Source of the DNA: Trichinella spiralis | Lineage: Eukaryota; Nematoda; Enoplea; Trichinellida; Trichinellidae | Assembly (NCBI GenBank): GCA_000181795.3 | Contig: CM012954.1 | Span: forward strand, 4,154,873 to 4,218,872 | Reading direction: 5' to 3' | Length of the DNA stretch: 64,000 nucleotides | In this document: piece by piece, positions 51,702 to 64,000 of the stretch | Position numbering within the stretch: the first letter of the stretch is position 1 | How the letters are laid out: each line of letters starts with the position of its first letter | Position numbers and translations under genes: made by a program | Notes under the pieces: model-generated | The model's input: the letters and a program-made list of their open reading frames with translations, nothing else | Databases searched by the model: none | What the model was told of the DNA's origin: nothing

Positions 51702-52196
51702 CGATTTCAATCGAAGTGAGCACAACTGGGTCATCGTCGAGCGGAGCAAAGTGAAACTTTTTTCTTTTTCAAATTCAAATCAACACTCCAACCAAACCAC
51801 TACTTACTGTCTCAATCAGAAGTTTTACCGCCTCGTACAGACAACTAACCTGACTTTTCTTTTACACACTGTAACAATTTTCAAAAATTTCAACTGGATT
51901 ACTGTCAGTTAGTAAATGAACATTAATTTTGAAATAAAAAGAGAAATTAATTTCAAAAAAATTATATTTTAATAATAGAATTCTCCAGCTTGACTGTGCC
52001 TTGAAATATACATCGAAGTCGAGAAAACAAGAACATTGATATCCGATGTAAAGGTTGATCAAATGGAGAAAAGTCGGAACAATAATAACAACTATTCTCT
52101 TTAAAACAATGCATAATAATAAATGAATGAATGATGTATATACACACACATGGAACCGAAGAAAGCACACAGGATAAGGAGAGGTTGAAAAAAAAA

Positions 52197-54405
<2,209 letters not shown>

Positions 54406-55608
54406 TTCACAACTTTCCCGCAATTCAAATTATCAACCTGAAAAATCACAACGTAACAAAAAACAAAAAATACAACAGTAAAAACACAAATCAAGGCTAG
54501 AAATCTTTAAACTACTAAAGTTGGACATAAGCATACAGCATATGAACATTGAAAAGTTAAAACTACATTGAAAAATTGTCGATTAAAGACAACTTTCTTG
54601 ATTATCAAAATAAATTTGAGTAAAATAATATCAAAAATTATTTACGACGAAATATTTTCATTCATAAAGAATAACCATGCACAACGAAATCGATAAACAT
54701 CAAATATAGCTTGCATAACAAACAATGGAAACAACAACACAAAGCAACATTGAAGAATTCTATATATAACCACAAGATTTTACTTAATCTGATCGTAAAA
54801 CTGAAATTATTTATTAAAAAATAAATACAACCATCAAACAATAGATGCGGAAAAATGATCAAATGCCAAGTAACAACAAAAAAATGAAAAATGCTTACTA
54901 TTTTCAAGATTAATACTTATTGACGTAGACTATTCTTAAGGACGTATTCACAAAAATCCACAATATCAACTGTTCTACACAAGAAAATCGCAATGGAATG
55001 AAGAAGAACAAGCCTCGCAGTCAATATGTTACGTTAAAAACGCGTGTGATAAACTGATTGGTTAAGCTAAAGTTGACGTGTACAATTGCGTTTACCTGAA
55101 AATCATTAATTACAACGTATACTGTATTCGTGCTTATTTTTTATTAAAATTTACAAAAATATGTTTGTAAAATTTAGAAAATCCATAAACTACACATTTA
55201 TAATTTTTAAATTACACATTTTACTCTTATATCCAGCGTTTACAGTAAAACAAAACAGTCAATTTTATATATGAAAATTAAGCTTTAGTATAGTTATAAT
55301 TTAATTTTAATATAGTTTTAATTTAAATTTTAAGTTTTATTAATTTTTTAATTTGTAATTGCACAGCGTAATTATTTTATAATTATAACAAAAACGTTCC
55401 TGTAAGAAATGCATATACATGACTGATCTGACAAACTTTAAAGAAAACTTCATTATTTGTAATCTGAAAATAAACTAATGAGCAACAATCGAATACTTGA
55501 AATGATGTGCTACGTGGATTTATTTAATGCTTAGTTTTCTAATATACTGTAAGACAGTTTTTGCCTTCGACGTGTTCTGAAGCTTAGGATTTGTGTGAAA
55601 CTGTGAAA
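54406..55608. promoter_or_regulatory. divergent BiP/GET4 promoter region
   Basis: 1.2 kb separates the two divergent start codons. It contains the BiP 5'-UTR splice acceptor at about 54438, two candidate UTR donors (near 54895 and 55094) and the ER-stress-type motifs at 55043-55080. It is otherwise AT-rich. Confidence 0.6.
55043..55080 (-). promoter_or_regulatory. ERSE-like and UPRE-like elements
   Basis: On the minus strand CCAAT (55061-55057), exactly nine bases, then ACACG (55047-55043) matches the ER stress response element CCAAT-N9-CCACG with one mismatch. Thirteen bases away the plus strand has TGACGTG (55074-55080), the XBP1/ATF6 core. Both sit upstream of BiP, the classic unfolded-protein-response target. 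Binding is inference. If the donor at 55094 is used, the motifs lie in the first intron. Confidence 0.5.
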
Positions 55609-56744
55609 ATGAACGGCGAAGAGGATACACATGATCAAATATCAGTTCGGTTTTTGAACCGCTTAGATGTTTATTTGTCGAGTAACAAATTCTACGATGC
55701 TCATCAGACTTACCGTGCTCTTGCTACTCGATGGACTCAGCAACGAAAATTTTCTTCACTATTGCCAATACTGTACGAATCTGTTGGAAAATTTTCTGAG
55801 AAAGGGCAGAATCTTATTGCTGAAGATATGGCTGGTTTGTACGTTGCCGCTTTGAAAGCATCCAAAAGCCCTATAAATTGTTCTGTTATTTCAAATCTGA
55901 AATCAATCTTTCAATGGATGATTCTTAATTGCAAATCAGAAAGTCAAGAGCGATTTTTAAGTCAAATTCTTGGTTGGTCCTTGGAAGTATCCCCAGAATA
56001 TCCCCGTGGGCATCCTGATTTGCATCGTATGTATGTGGAAGTTTATCATGGTGCTGGAAACTTTCATTCTTCAATATTTCACATCATGTTAATTGACGAT
56101 GGCCAGGTATCGATGATGTTTATTTTGACTAATTGCTGTAGTTTAACATTAGCTTTGATCATTTCTGTGACATTTTTTTCATTTTTCAGTATATAGGGAA
56201 ATATCTGGCAGAATGTTATTCGAAATATGCCTTCCCAAGCGAACTGGACATTTTTATCACTCAGTTTATTTTACGGTTTTTATGCAACGACGGTGAAAAG
56301 TCTGTTGCTAGTGATATTTTGAATACTTATTTTGAGTTGGTGGTTAATAGCCCAAAGAAGTATCCTTTGCATAGCTTTTTATGGCTCTTGCTGATTTGTT
56401 TGGAAACGAAGTCTTTGCCGTTTTTCAAATTTCTTTTGAAATATTACGGGTCTTCGCTCAACAGAGACCCACTGTTTGCAGAATATTTGGATAAAATTTC
56501 AAAGCGTTACTTTGGGGTACCACTGCAAGAAAATAATCGCAGCAGTAATTTTTTTGGAAATATTGTTCGACAAATTTTCTGCAGTGATGGTAATGATGCT
56601 ACGTCATCTACGGTTGGACAGTTGGCTTCACGCGATGTTAATGCTAATCCAAATAATATCCCGGTCTCCAAGCCATCTTCTTCATCGTCCACTGCCGGTT
56701 CGTCGCAAGTTAAAGCTTTTCACGATGACGACGCCCTTGATTAA
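55609..56744 (+). CDS. GET4: Golgi-to-ER traffic protein 4 (GET4/TRC35)
   Basis: Cytosolic adaptor of the pathway that hands tail-anchored proteins from SGTA and the BAG6 complex to the GET3/TRC40 ATPase for ER insertion. Two exons (55609-56106, 56190-56744) encode 350 aa (human 327). Family blocks: FYDAHQTYRALATRW (human YYEAHQMYRTLFFRY), GLYVAALKASKSP, FHSSIFHIMLIDDGQ, PSELDIFITQFILRFLC and SLNRDPLFAEYLDKI followed by YFGVP. Alpha-helical TPR-like throughout, with an acidic, Ser-rich C-terminus. The start is the ATG at 55609; a TTG six codons upstream is in frame but not a credible start. Head-to-head with BiP, another ER-entry factor. Confidence 0.95.
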
Positions 56745-57443
56745 TTTTCACTGTTTACATTGTCTTATGGAAAACTTTTTAAAATATTTATTTAAATGTT
56801 TTTTACTGTTTTTTTGTGAAAATTTTGTGTTACTAGTACTTTTTACTTTAGTCAGTATGCCGTTCGAAAGTGTAGCTGAGGAAAATTTGAATTTCACAGC
56901 GCTACATGGAACGAAGAAAGAATTTTTGCTGGACTGTTTTTTTACGGTTACTGAATTTGAAATAATTGTGAATCCATTTGTTTGTTAACGGTGCAATGTG
57001 AATTATTTTATCACTTTTACATGAACGATATTTGAAAATGAGAACGATGTTGAAAAAGTAAGCCTGAAAGTGATAAATTGCATGGCATAGTGCAGTAAAT
57101 AATAGTTGGATATCAGTGGTGAAATTTATGAGCTTTGAATGAAATATCTTGACGAAACGTTTACTGTATGTTTAACATAGAAGCGTAAACAGTAAAGGTG
57201 AAAAAAATGTTTTTTTTTTATTGAAAAAATTTAAATTAGCAAATGCATGTTACGGTAGGTCTCTGTTGTTTATATTATTTTCATGTTTGCATAATTTTCA
57301 CTAAAATTGTTTACTGTAGGCACAGTAACATCTTCAAAAGTATATTGAAGTAATTTAGATTTGTTTAAAAATATTGCATTGATGAATTTATGAAACAAAA
57401 AAAAATTTTTTTTAGGTAAATTATTTTTAAAATAAAATGAGTT
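56745..57443. other. convergent intergenic region
   Basis: 700 bp between the GET4 stop and the stop of the minus-strand cysteine-rich gene. AT-rich; AATAAA at about 57430. No gene seen. Confidence 0.6.
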
Positions 57444-59018
57444 TTATTCGTATGATGCGGTTGCAATTTTCTGACAGCGACTGGCGTAGCATATCGAGTT
57501 GAAGTCGCAGCTTTGCGCTACTGAGCACGGTGAAGTTTCTTCTTCTTGTAAAATGCAGAATTCACGATTGCGGAATGAAATGCATATTTGATCAGCATTA
57601 CAACGTGAACAGTTTCGTTTTACTGACAAGAAAGTTTCGTCGATCAATTCAACAGGAAATTGGAGGGAAACCATCAACGGTAAGTCTTTGGATTTTTTTT
57701 CATTAATATCTGTAGAACTTTGTCGATGATGCAGCACTGAAGCCGGACGAGAGAGTGGAATTTTCGAATTTTCACCTAATTCACGCGTTATGTGTACATT
57801 AGAATGATGAAACTTTCTTCCTGGCAAACGTTGATAACCTGTGACGACATTTGTCAAATCTTTCTTTTCTTGCTCTTCTTCGAAATGTTCCCTTTGAATT
57901 TCATACGAAGAAGCAAATTGTGCAGTAGTTGCATGGTTGTTTGAAAAATGATAAGATGGAATTTTATTCATGACCAGTGGTGGTGAATGATGGTGATGAT
58001 GATGATTTGGCCTCGGTGATGGAACGGAAAATTGATCATCGCTGCTGCTCCAAACTTCTGTCGAGTGATGTGGTGAAATTTGCATAGAATTTGCATTCAC
58101 TGCAGCGATTGTTGGAAATTTTTCCACATTTGGCAACGGTGTTGGTCTTTTTTCACTTGTCATTTGATTTGTCTGAATTTCTCCTGAAAAAGAAAATTTT
58201 TTAAGTATTTCCGAAGTGAAATTATTTACGTTATATGGTTTCTTTTACGTTGCACTGGTCTGATTGCCCAACATCTCTTGTAACGGCACGCATGATCTGC
58301 TTTGCAATTACTGTTTTGAATACATCGATCTGACGTTGGATAACTAGGTACACATTGACCACGGTAGCATATATTTTGTTCTTTGCAAGAATTGTGGTCT
58401 ATACAGCCGGGCATGGTGGAAACGATCGATGGAATTCTTGGCTCGTTGTCCAATTCATTTTCCGGACAATTTATGCACGGGTGGTCATTGTTTTGGTCTA
58501 AAGTAGAAAATTGTTGTCACCTGTACGAATGCATTGCCTACATGATTGTTGTTTGGAATTGTCCATTGAAAACCTCGGTTTACACGCAAGTTCATACTAG
58601 GATGAGTCGTGGTATATCTGGTGAAAGGATTGTCGAAATACGAACCGTATCCGACCGCTAGCGGCCCAAATTTTCGCGGACGCATCATGCCCAATCCAGT
58701 ACCGTAACCCCCTGCAGTTCCGAATCCGCTACCGATGTCAAAACCACCGTGACCGGGCGAAACGAATCCATGGAATCCCATGCCGTAATTTCTACCATAT
58801 GCTGGACTTAAGCCCAATGTATCCATGCCGCTCAGCATGCTTGGAAATTCATGACCACCACCTTGCCAAAAGAACGCTTAAAAGTCAACTTTTAATAAAT
58901 CAACACTGAAAACGGCTTTATTTGACAGTGGTAGTGACTAATTTTTTTTTCAAATATTTCGAATATTACCTGCTGCGACGTTGCCGCAAAATAGTAAGTG
59001 CAGTAATTGACGTTCCAT
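57444..59018 (-). CDS. secreted cysteine-rich protein
   Basis: Four exons: 58970-59018, 58521-58876, 58249-58497 and 57444-58183. The N-terminus is a short hydrophobic leader (MERQLLHLLFCGNVAA). Next comes a Gly/Tyr/Phe-rich stretch (GRNYGMGFHGFVSPGHGG, GYGTGLGMM), then three Cys-rich modules spaced like C-x5-C-x5-C-x5-C (CIDHNSCKEQNICYRGQC, CIQNSNCKADHACRYKRC and, near the end, CSVAQSCDFNSICYASRC), then a His-rich linker. This pattern is common in nematode extracellular or cuticle-associated proteins. The joint between the second and third exon is not settled: the cleanest donor (CAG|GTGACA) leaves the wrong phase, so a weaker donor upstream (near 58570-58590) may be used. Function unknown. 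Confidence 0.75.
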
Positions 59019-59415
59019 TTGATGTTACTAAATTGGACTGACTGAATGAATCTGTGGTATAAGCGGCGAAAAGAAATGGAGCCAATTGTTGACTCGACGA
59101 CAAGCTGTACTTGAGCAGCGATATCGAAACTTTTAATTTATGCAAGCAAAAGCAATATGAACAAATTTACTTAATCATCGACAAGCATGCAATTAATATT
59201 CGCTAACAAGCGTCGCGTTGGAGAAAGTTCTTAAAACAGACATTAGTGGGAAAATATGTTCATAAAGTGAAATTGAAATTTTGATATTGATCAATATTTT
59301 AATCATTCTCTTTTGTCATTGTATTTTTTGGAAAATCTTCACTTTCAAAAATATTCAAATTAATTCTAAACAAAATACAGAAATTATAAACTTGGAAAGC
59401 GGTAAACAATCATGT

Positions 59416-60804
59416 TTACCTTTTTTTGTATTTTTCTTTTATTGCACTGCAATAGCGGTTGATGCTCTTATTTTTAATCACTGCATTCAACTTCCACATG
59501 GCGACAGTGAGATCTGCTTCCTCGTATCCTGAAACATTTAGGTGCAATTCTGTCTATAAAAAAACCAATAATATGATTTTGAAAAATTCATAAATGTAAC
59601 TTTTCCACTACCCATTCTAGTTGTTTTATTTTCAACGCCATCAACAAACTCGCCGCAGCTTTAATACTATCCTTGACGCTAATAAGTTCGTAACCCAGCA
59701 TCGACATTTCCAAAATGTAACAGCTTAACATGTACGTATATTTGTCACAAAAAGTACCCTGAAAAATAATAATTTTACCCATTAGTTTCATTTATTAAAA
59801 TTTTAATTTAATACAAAACAGTACAAAACAAAATTACGTTGGCAAAATGATGCAAAAAATGGATAGCAGTCGGGAAGCTAATATCGAAGTTAAAGTATTC
59901 CAAAACTTCGCGTTCCTTCATTATTACTTCTTCCATTTTATAAGCATTGTGGGAAATATATGAGATTTCACCCGTCAAAATTTTGCGTCGGTTCTGTTTG
60001 AATTTTTAAGATTAGAAAACCTTTTTTCAATCACATAACGACATCAACGACAACGTACATCAAATTTACTGGCAATGAGCAATGTCACGATGCTGATCAG
60101 TTGCAGCTGATTTTTTTCAACACAGTTTCTTAAAAATGAAAATGATAGATTAGACAATTTTAATTTTATTTAAATAAAATTAAAAGATGATTACTTTTCC
60201 AAATAGAGGTCGAACAGCTTTACTGAATGGAAAAAAGCTTCAGTTGGAAAATTGTAAGCGTCAAAAGTTTCAAATATCCAATGGACTAGGATGGATCTCA
60301 TCGATGGTGTCATGTGTTTTTGATTTGGCCAATAATCGCCAATCATAAACTTTGCCTCACGAAGTCGGTAGTAGTTGAGCGCATCTTGGTCGTAAGAGTC
60401 AGAAACACTAGTGTCGGAGATGAATGAGTCATAAAACAATGAAGAAGTTGTATCCTACGAATTGACAAGTGAAAAATAAAATTGAAGAGAATAAAGTTAT
60501 AAAAATCTCAAATACCATTTCGATACTTTCTTCTACAGATTCTTGATCCGAAATAATTCTAGATATTAATCTAAATTAAAAATTATTTTTTGCTTCAAGA
60601 AATAAGCGAATATCTATCTGTTTGCCTGTTGTTCTTTTTGATCATCACATCGTCAATTGAGTTACCAAGGTTTTCTAAACTGTTTTCTTCCTAAACCATT
60701 GTACAGTAATATAAATCGATATTTAATATTCCTGTGAACAAAAAATACTCTACTTTCTCACATCTGGAAATATCTGACTCTTCTTCCAGATATTCAATAT
60801 CCAT
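59416..60804 (-). CDS. mitotic cyclin (B/B3-like)
   Basis: Eight exons (60754-60804, 60626-60690, 60516-60570, 60195-60454, 60059-60128, 59838-59993, 59612-59758, 59416-59553) sum to 942 nt, 313 aa. The cyclin box is clear: MTPSMRSILVHWIFETF (the MRxILVdW signature of A/B cyclins), FFHSVKLFDLYL, LQLISIVTLLIASKFD, then the second fold with REVLEYFNFDISFPTAIHFL, SLLMALKIKQLEW and SGYEEADL. KLFDLYL favours B3 over A. The N-terminal part is short and acidic, with no obvious destruction box, unusual for a mitotic cyclin; an upstream exon may be missing. The intron after 60626 appears to have a GC donor (CAG|GCAAAC). As a CDK partner it would act in M-phase entry. Confidence 0.85.
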
Positions 60805-61418
60805 TTTTGTACAAAAATGAAAGACTTGTAGTAAAGTAATAAAAGTGAAATTAATTTGACAAAGATTTCAGAACTCACCACAATAAAGCGGTTTTTAACC
60901 AACAGATCTGTCACTGTAATGGAAGTATACAAAAATATTTTTAATGTAAGCAACCTAACAGCCAGAACAGACAACAAATAAAAAAAAACTTGAACCTAAA
61001 AGAAACGAACTTTACAGCTTAATTTAAACTAAAAGAACTAAAGAAATTTAAAGAACAAAAGTTTAAATAAAATAAATCATTTTAATTATTGTAATTTCAT
61101 TACACGTTTTATTGAGCTTGAAAATCAATTGATAATTACAGTCTATCTTGTGATAAAAATATTTGTACTGCTTATTTTATTTAAAATAACATTTTATTAA
61201 TAATTGTTTGTATTTTAAAAAATTTTTGAATGTTTTTTTGATGAAAAAGCATATATTAAAGTAAATCTTAATTGAAATTCCAACGAGCATTTATGTGATA
61301 ACGTATTATTTACCTTTTCTGAGTAAAATTATTATTATTATTATCATTATTATTGTTTATTATTATATAAATTAATCGATAATAATATATAATATCTGAT
61401 TATTTTTTTTAAGTTGAA
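60805..61418. other. divergent intergenic region (cyclin/FARSA)
   Basis: 614 bp between divergent starts, very AT-rich with a TTA/ATT run at 61329-61365. It must hold both promoters. No recognisable motif stands out. Confidence 0.55.
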
Positions 61419-63528
61419 ATGGAAAAAAATTTAGCAGATGCGGTTTTGGTTTTGCTTTCCCAAAAATCACCTATAGATTCAGATGAAATTGCCCGTCATT
61501 TGAACGTCTCACATCAGCATATTGTGGGTGTTATTAAGAGTATTGAAGCGATGGATCACGTAAGTTATGCTGATATTATGCTGACTTGTAAGCATACATT
61601 TTGTAGGTAATCAAAACAGAGCAGCACTCTCGTAAGCAGTGGGAATTGACTGAAGAAGGGAAAGAAATTATAAAAAATGGTAGTCATGAAGCAATTTTGT
61701 GGCAGCATGTTCCAAATGACGGCATAATTATGGATGATTTGATGGTTCGAAGTTACCTTTTTTGCATTCCTTTTCAATACCTGAAATTTTAGCGCACTGT
61801 TCCTAATGCTAAAGTTGGTTTTAACAAAGCTATGAGTTTGGGTTGGATACGCTTAGACAAGACTGGTCCCAAACCACTTGTCTTACGGAAGGTTGGACAA
61901 ATTTATGTTGTAAAGCATACATATTAAGTGACTGAATATTTTATTCTTTAGGTTGAAACAATTGACGATGCTGTGCAAGATTGTTTGAATAAAATAAATT
62001 CCTTGAATTTTGATGATGTAAGCGATCAGAATAAGTCGGACTTAAAAAAACGCAGATTAATCAACGAAATGTAAGCAAATCAGTAGTAAATTTTTTTATT
62101 GACATTACACTTTTGTAGTGTAATAAAAACGTTTCGGGTTTTTCGTGACGAAAAGTTTACAACAAGTTTGGTGAAGGAAGAAACTGACTTGACTGTCGAT
62201 CTGCTTACAGAGTACACATTTTCAAACTACAAAATTAAAAATTGAAACTGTTCTATTTTAGTAATTTATGGAAAGAAAAGAAATTCAAACCGTATAATTT
62301 TAATGCTTTTGGCGTTGTTCCAGTTAGGGGTTATCTTCACCCATTGATGAAAGTCAGAACGGAATTTAGGCAGATATTTTTGGAAATGGGGTAAATATAA
62401 TTTTCTAATCGACATATGTTTGTTTATTACTGTATATATATATATATATATATAATTGAAGAACAGTTTGTTTTTTTTTATTTTGAAAGTTATTGAAAAT
62501 AAATGCGCAGTGTAGATTTACAGAAATGCCTACTCAGCGTTATGTTGAAAGTTCGTTTTGGAATTTTGACGCTTTATTTCAACCGCAGCAGCATCCAGCT
62601 CGTGATGAACAAGATACTTTTTTTATTTCTAGTATTATATACCGTGTTCAAGTGCTAAAAATACAACACTGCTTGCTGTTGTTATTTCAGAGCCAATGTG
62701 TACAAAAAATTTACCAAGTGAATATGTTAAACGAGTAGAAAAGGTGCATTCTGTTGGTGATTATGGTTCTTCGGGGTATAAATTATTTCGATTGTTGTGC
62801 TTTGTCTTTTTGTTTCATTTTCATTATACACAGCTCAGCTTTTTTCAGGTATGGTTATGAGTGGAAAATTGAAGAAGCGGAAAAAAATGTCCTCCGCACA
62901 CACACGACCGCCTCTAGCATTCGAATGCTTTACGAAATTGCGAAAAAGCCATTCAAACCTGTCAGATATTTCAGTATTGATAGAGTTTTTCGGAACGAAA
63001 GTCTCGACGCCACTCATCTTGCGGAATTTCACCAAGTTGAAGGTTTGATTGCTGGTGAAAATCTCAGTCTTGGTCATTTGATGGGAATTTTGCAAGAATT
63101 TTATAAAAGGCTCGGTTAGTTCGTTGTTGTTGTTGATCTGCTTTGAAATTCGACGGCTTGATGACTTTGGTTTTCAGGAATTGAAAAGCTTCGTTTCAAG
63201 CCTGCCTACAATCCGTACACGGAACCATCGATGGAAATATTCAGTTATCATAGTTCATTGAAAAAATGGGTTGAAATTGGCAATTCTGGGATGTTTCGAC
63301 CGGAAGTGTTGCTTCCGTTGGGTTTGGCTGAGAATGTGACCGTCATAGCGTGGGGTCTTTCTTTGGAAAGGCAAGTTTGCAATTGTTGATATCTTCACAT
63401 TCGTGAATGTGTGCTTCTTTTTTTTCAGGCCGACCATGATCAAGTACGGCATTAATAATATTCGAGATTTGATTGGACCACGCGTTGATTTGGCCATGAT
63501 TCAGTCTTCCCCAATTTGTCGATTTTGA
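61419..63528 (+). CDS. FARSA: phenylalanine-tRNA ligase alpha subunit
   Basis: Catalytic subunit of the cytosolic (alpha-beta)2 PheRS, charging tRNA-Phe. Eleven exons (61419-61559, 61607-61744, 61793-61891, 61952-62070, 62119-62211, 62262-62390, 62516-62631, 62691-62775, 62849-63114, 63178-63370, 63429-63528) give 492 aa (human 508). N-terminal winged-helix DNA-binding-like domains come first ([19 protein letters not shown]), then the class II core: [35 protein letters not shown], motif 2 [34 protein letters not shown] and motif 3 [17 protein letters not shown]. The last intron uses a GC donor (GAAAG|GCAAGT). AATAAA lies 37 bases after the stop. The next gene starts within 190 bp on the same strand. 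Confidence 0.97.
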
Positions 63529-63715
63529 AGCAAAAAATTATTGATTAAAATTAAAATTGAGTGAAATAAATTTTTTTTTCTTTTTCTTTTTGTTTAATTT
63601 TTCAATAATGGTCATTTTGTCCTGATATCATTTCTTATGTACAAGCACGTATGTCGAGGTATGTACGGGTTTGTATTCGTATTTATATTGGTTTATTGGA
63701 TAATTTTTAGTGAAA
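63529..63715 (+). other. short intercistronic gap with acceptor
   Basis: 187 bp hold a polyadenylation signal (AATAAA, 63565-63570), a pyrimidine-rich tract and a TAATTTTTAG acceptor ending at 63710, six bases before the next ATG. This is the layout of adjacent cistrons in a nematode operon, although the gap is slightly longer than the usual ~100 bp. Confidence 0.45.
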
Positions 63716-64000
63716 ATGGAAATCGGATTGAAAGGGCTTACGTTGATCACAACCGAACAAGGTTGTACTGGTGTTCCATTTGCCAGAGCTTTGGCTAAAA
63801 AGGCACTGTTGGAAAAGTCATATTCGAAGATTCTGGTGGTCACCAATTTATCGGACAGCGTTTCAGTTTGGCAAAAAATTGCACCAGATTCTCATGAAAT
63901 TATACACGATCTTCCAATTGTGGAAGAGAATTTCTCCAATGCCGAATACCAGGAGGAGATGTTGAATTTGTTGTTGGAAAACAAATCACAGGGTGTGGAC
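63716..64000 (+). CDS. partial gene, possibly Elongator subunit ELP5-like
   Basis: 95 codons run from an ATG straight off the window edge. The start is set by an acceptor six bases upstream. The reading GLKGLTLITTEQGCTGV, FARALAKKALLEKSY, ILVVTN resembles the RecA-like N-terminal fold of ELP5 (human GGLVLLRDSVEWEGRS, LLKALVKKSALCGEQ, VHILGC), which forms the Elp456 ring of Elongator for tRNA wobble-uridine modification. The match is short and lacks decisive motifs. Other inactive RecA-fold proteins are possible. Confidence 0.4.
   Translation, partial: MEIGLKGLTLITTEQGCTGVPFARALAKKALLEKSYSKILVVTNLSDSVSVWQKIAPDSHEIIHDLPIVEENFSNAEYQEEMLNLLLENKSQGVD

Larger units (their letters stand above)
46518..52196. 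other. upstream region of the zinc-finger gene
   Basis: Apart from the three candidate exons, this 5.7 kb is AT-rich. A short GC-rich island at about 46900-47020 contains GGCCGGCCGGCC, unusual here. Simple repeats include (AAAT)n at 46636-46680, (ATTT)n near 47803-47830, (TGAC)n at 50066-50090 and a TC run at 50510-50532. No other gene seen. Confidence 0.5.

Overview
The window is AT-rich animal DNA with split genes. Introns are mostly 45-80 nt with a few of 1-3 kb, acceptors end in TTTCAG or TTTTAG, and there are many AT, CA and GA microsatellites. The gene set (C3G-type Rap exchange factor, SAPCD2-like protein, Syf1/XAB2, cathepsin B, RPL28, BiP, GET4, cyclin, FARSA) is bilaterian. Compact introns, AG acceptors close upstream of several start codons, one very tight same-strand gene pair and a cysteine-rich secreted protein fit a nematode. 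C3G and SAPCD2 make a Caenorhabditis-type genome less likely, and an early-branching (clade I) nematode is possible, but this is inference. No transposon, LTR element or virus-like gene was recognised.

Layout. 1-4648 has no confident gene but holds a pyrimidine minisatellite, a dense array of AGGTAAGT splice-donor octamers on the minus strand and diverged duplications. 4649-8914 (-) is Syf1/XAB2 in 21 exons. 9799-10872 (-) has candidate exons of an unplaced gene. 13248-15348 (+) is a SAPCD2-like protein, tail-to-tail with RAPGEF1/C3G at 15988-23160 (-). 25473-30486 (-) looks empty but contains two phase-consistent membrane-protein gene models, one of them only its 3' part, plus further candidate exons. 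31174-32619 (-) is cathepsin B and 33882-34642 (-) is ribosomal protein L28. 34643-40333 is nearly empty. 40334-46517 (-) is a ten-finger C2H2 protein with long Gln/Ala tracts; three small upstream exons may carry its N-terminus to 51701. 52197-54405 (-) is the ER Hsp70 BiP (ends KDEL), head-to-head with GET4 (55609-56744, +). 57444-59018 (-) is a secreted cysteine-rich protein, 59416-60804 (-) a mitotic cyclin, 61419-63528 (+) phenylalanyl-tRNA synthetase alpha, and from 63716 (+) a partial, possibly ELP5-like gene.

The exon models were assembled by hand from GT/GC...AG sites. For XAB2, RAPGEF1, SAPCD2, cathepsin B, RPL28, BiP, GET4, cyclin and FARSA the exon phases close and the summed lengths are multiples of three. 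BiP and GET4 share an intergenic region containing ER-stress-type motifs, and both act in getting proteins into or through the ER. The other neighbours show no functional link.
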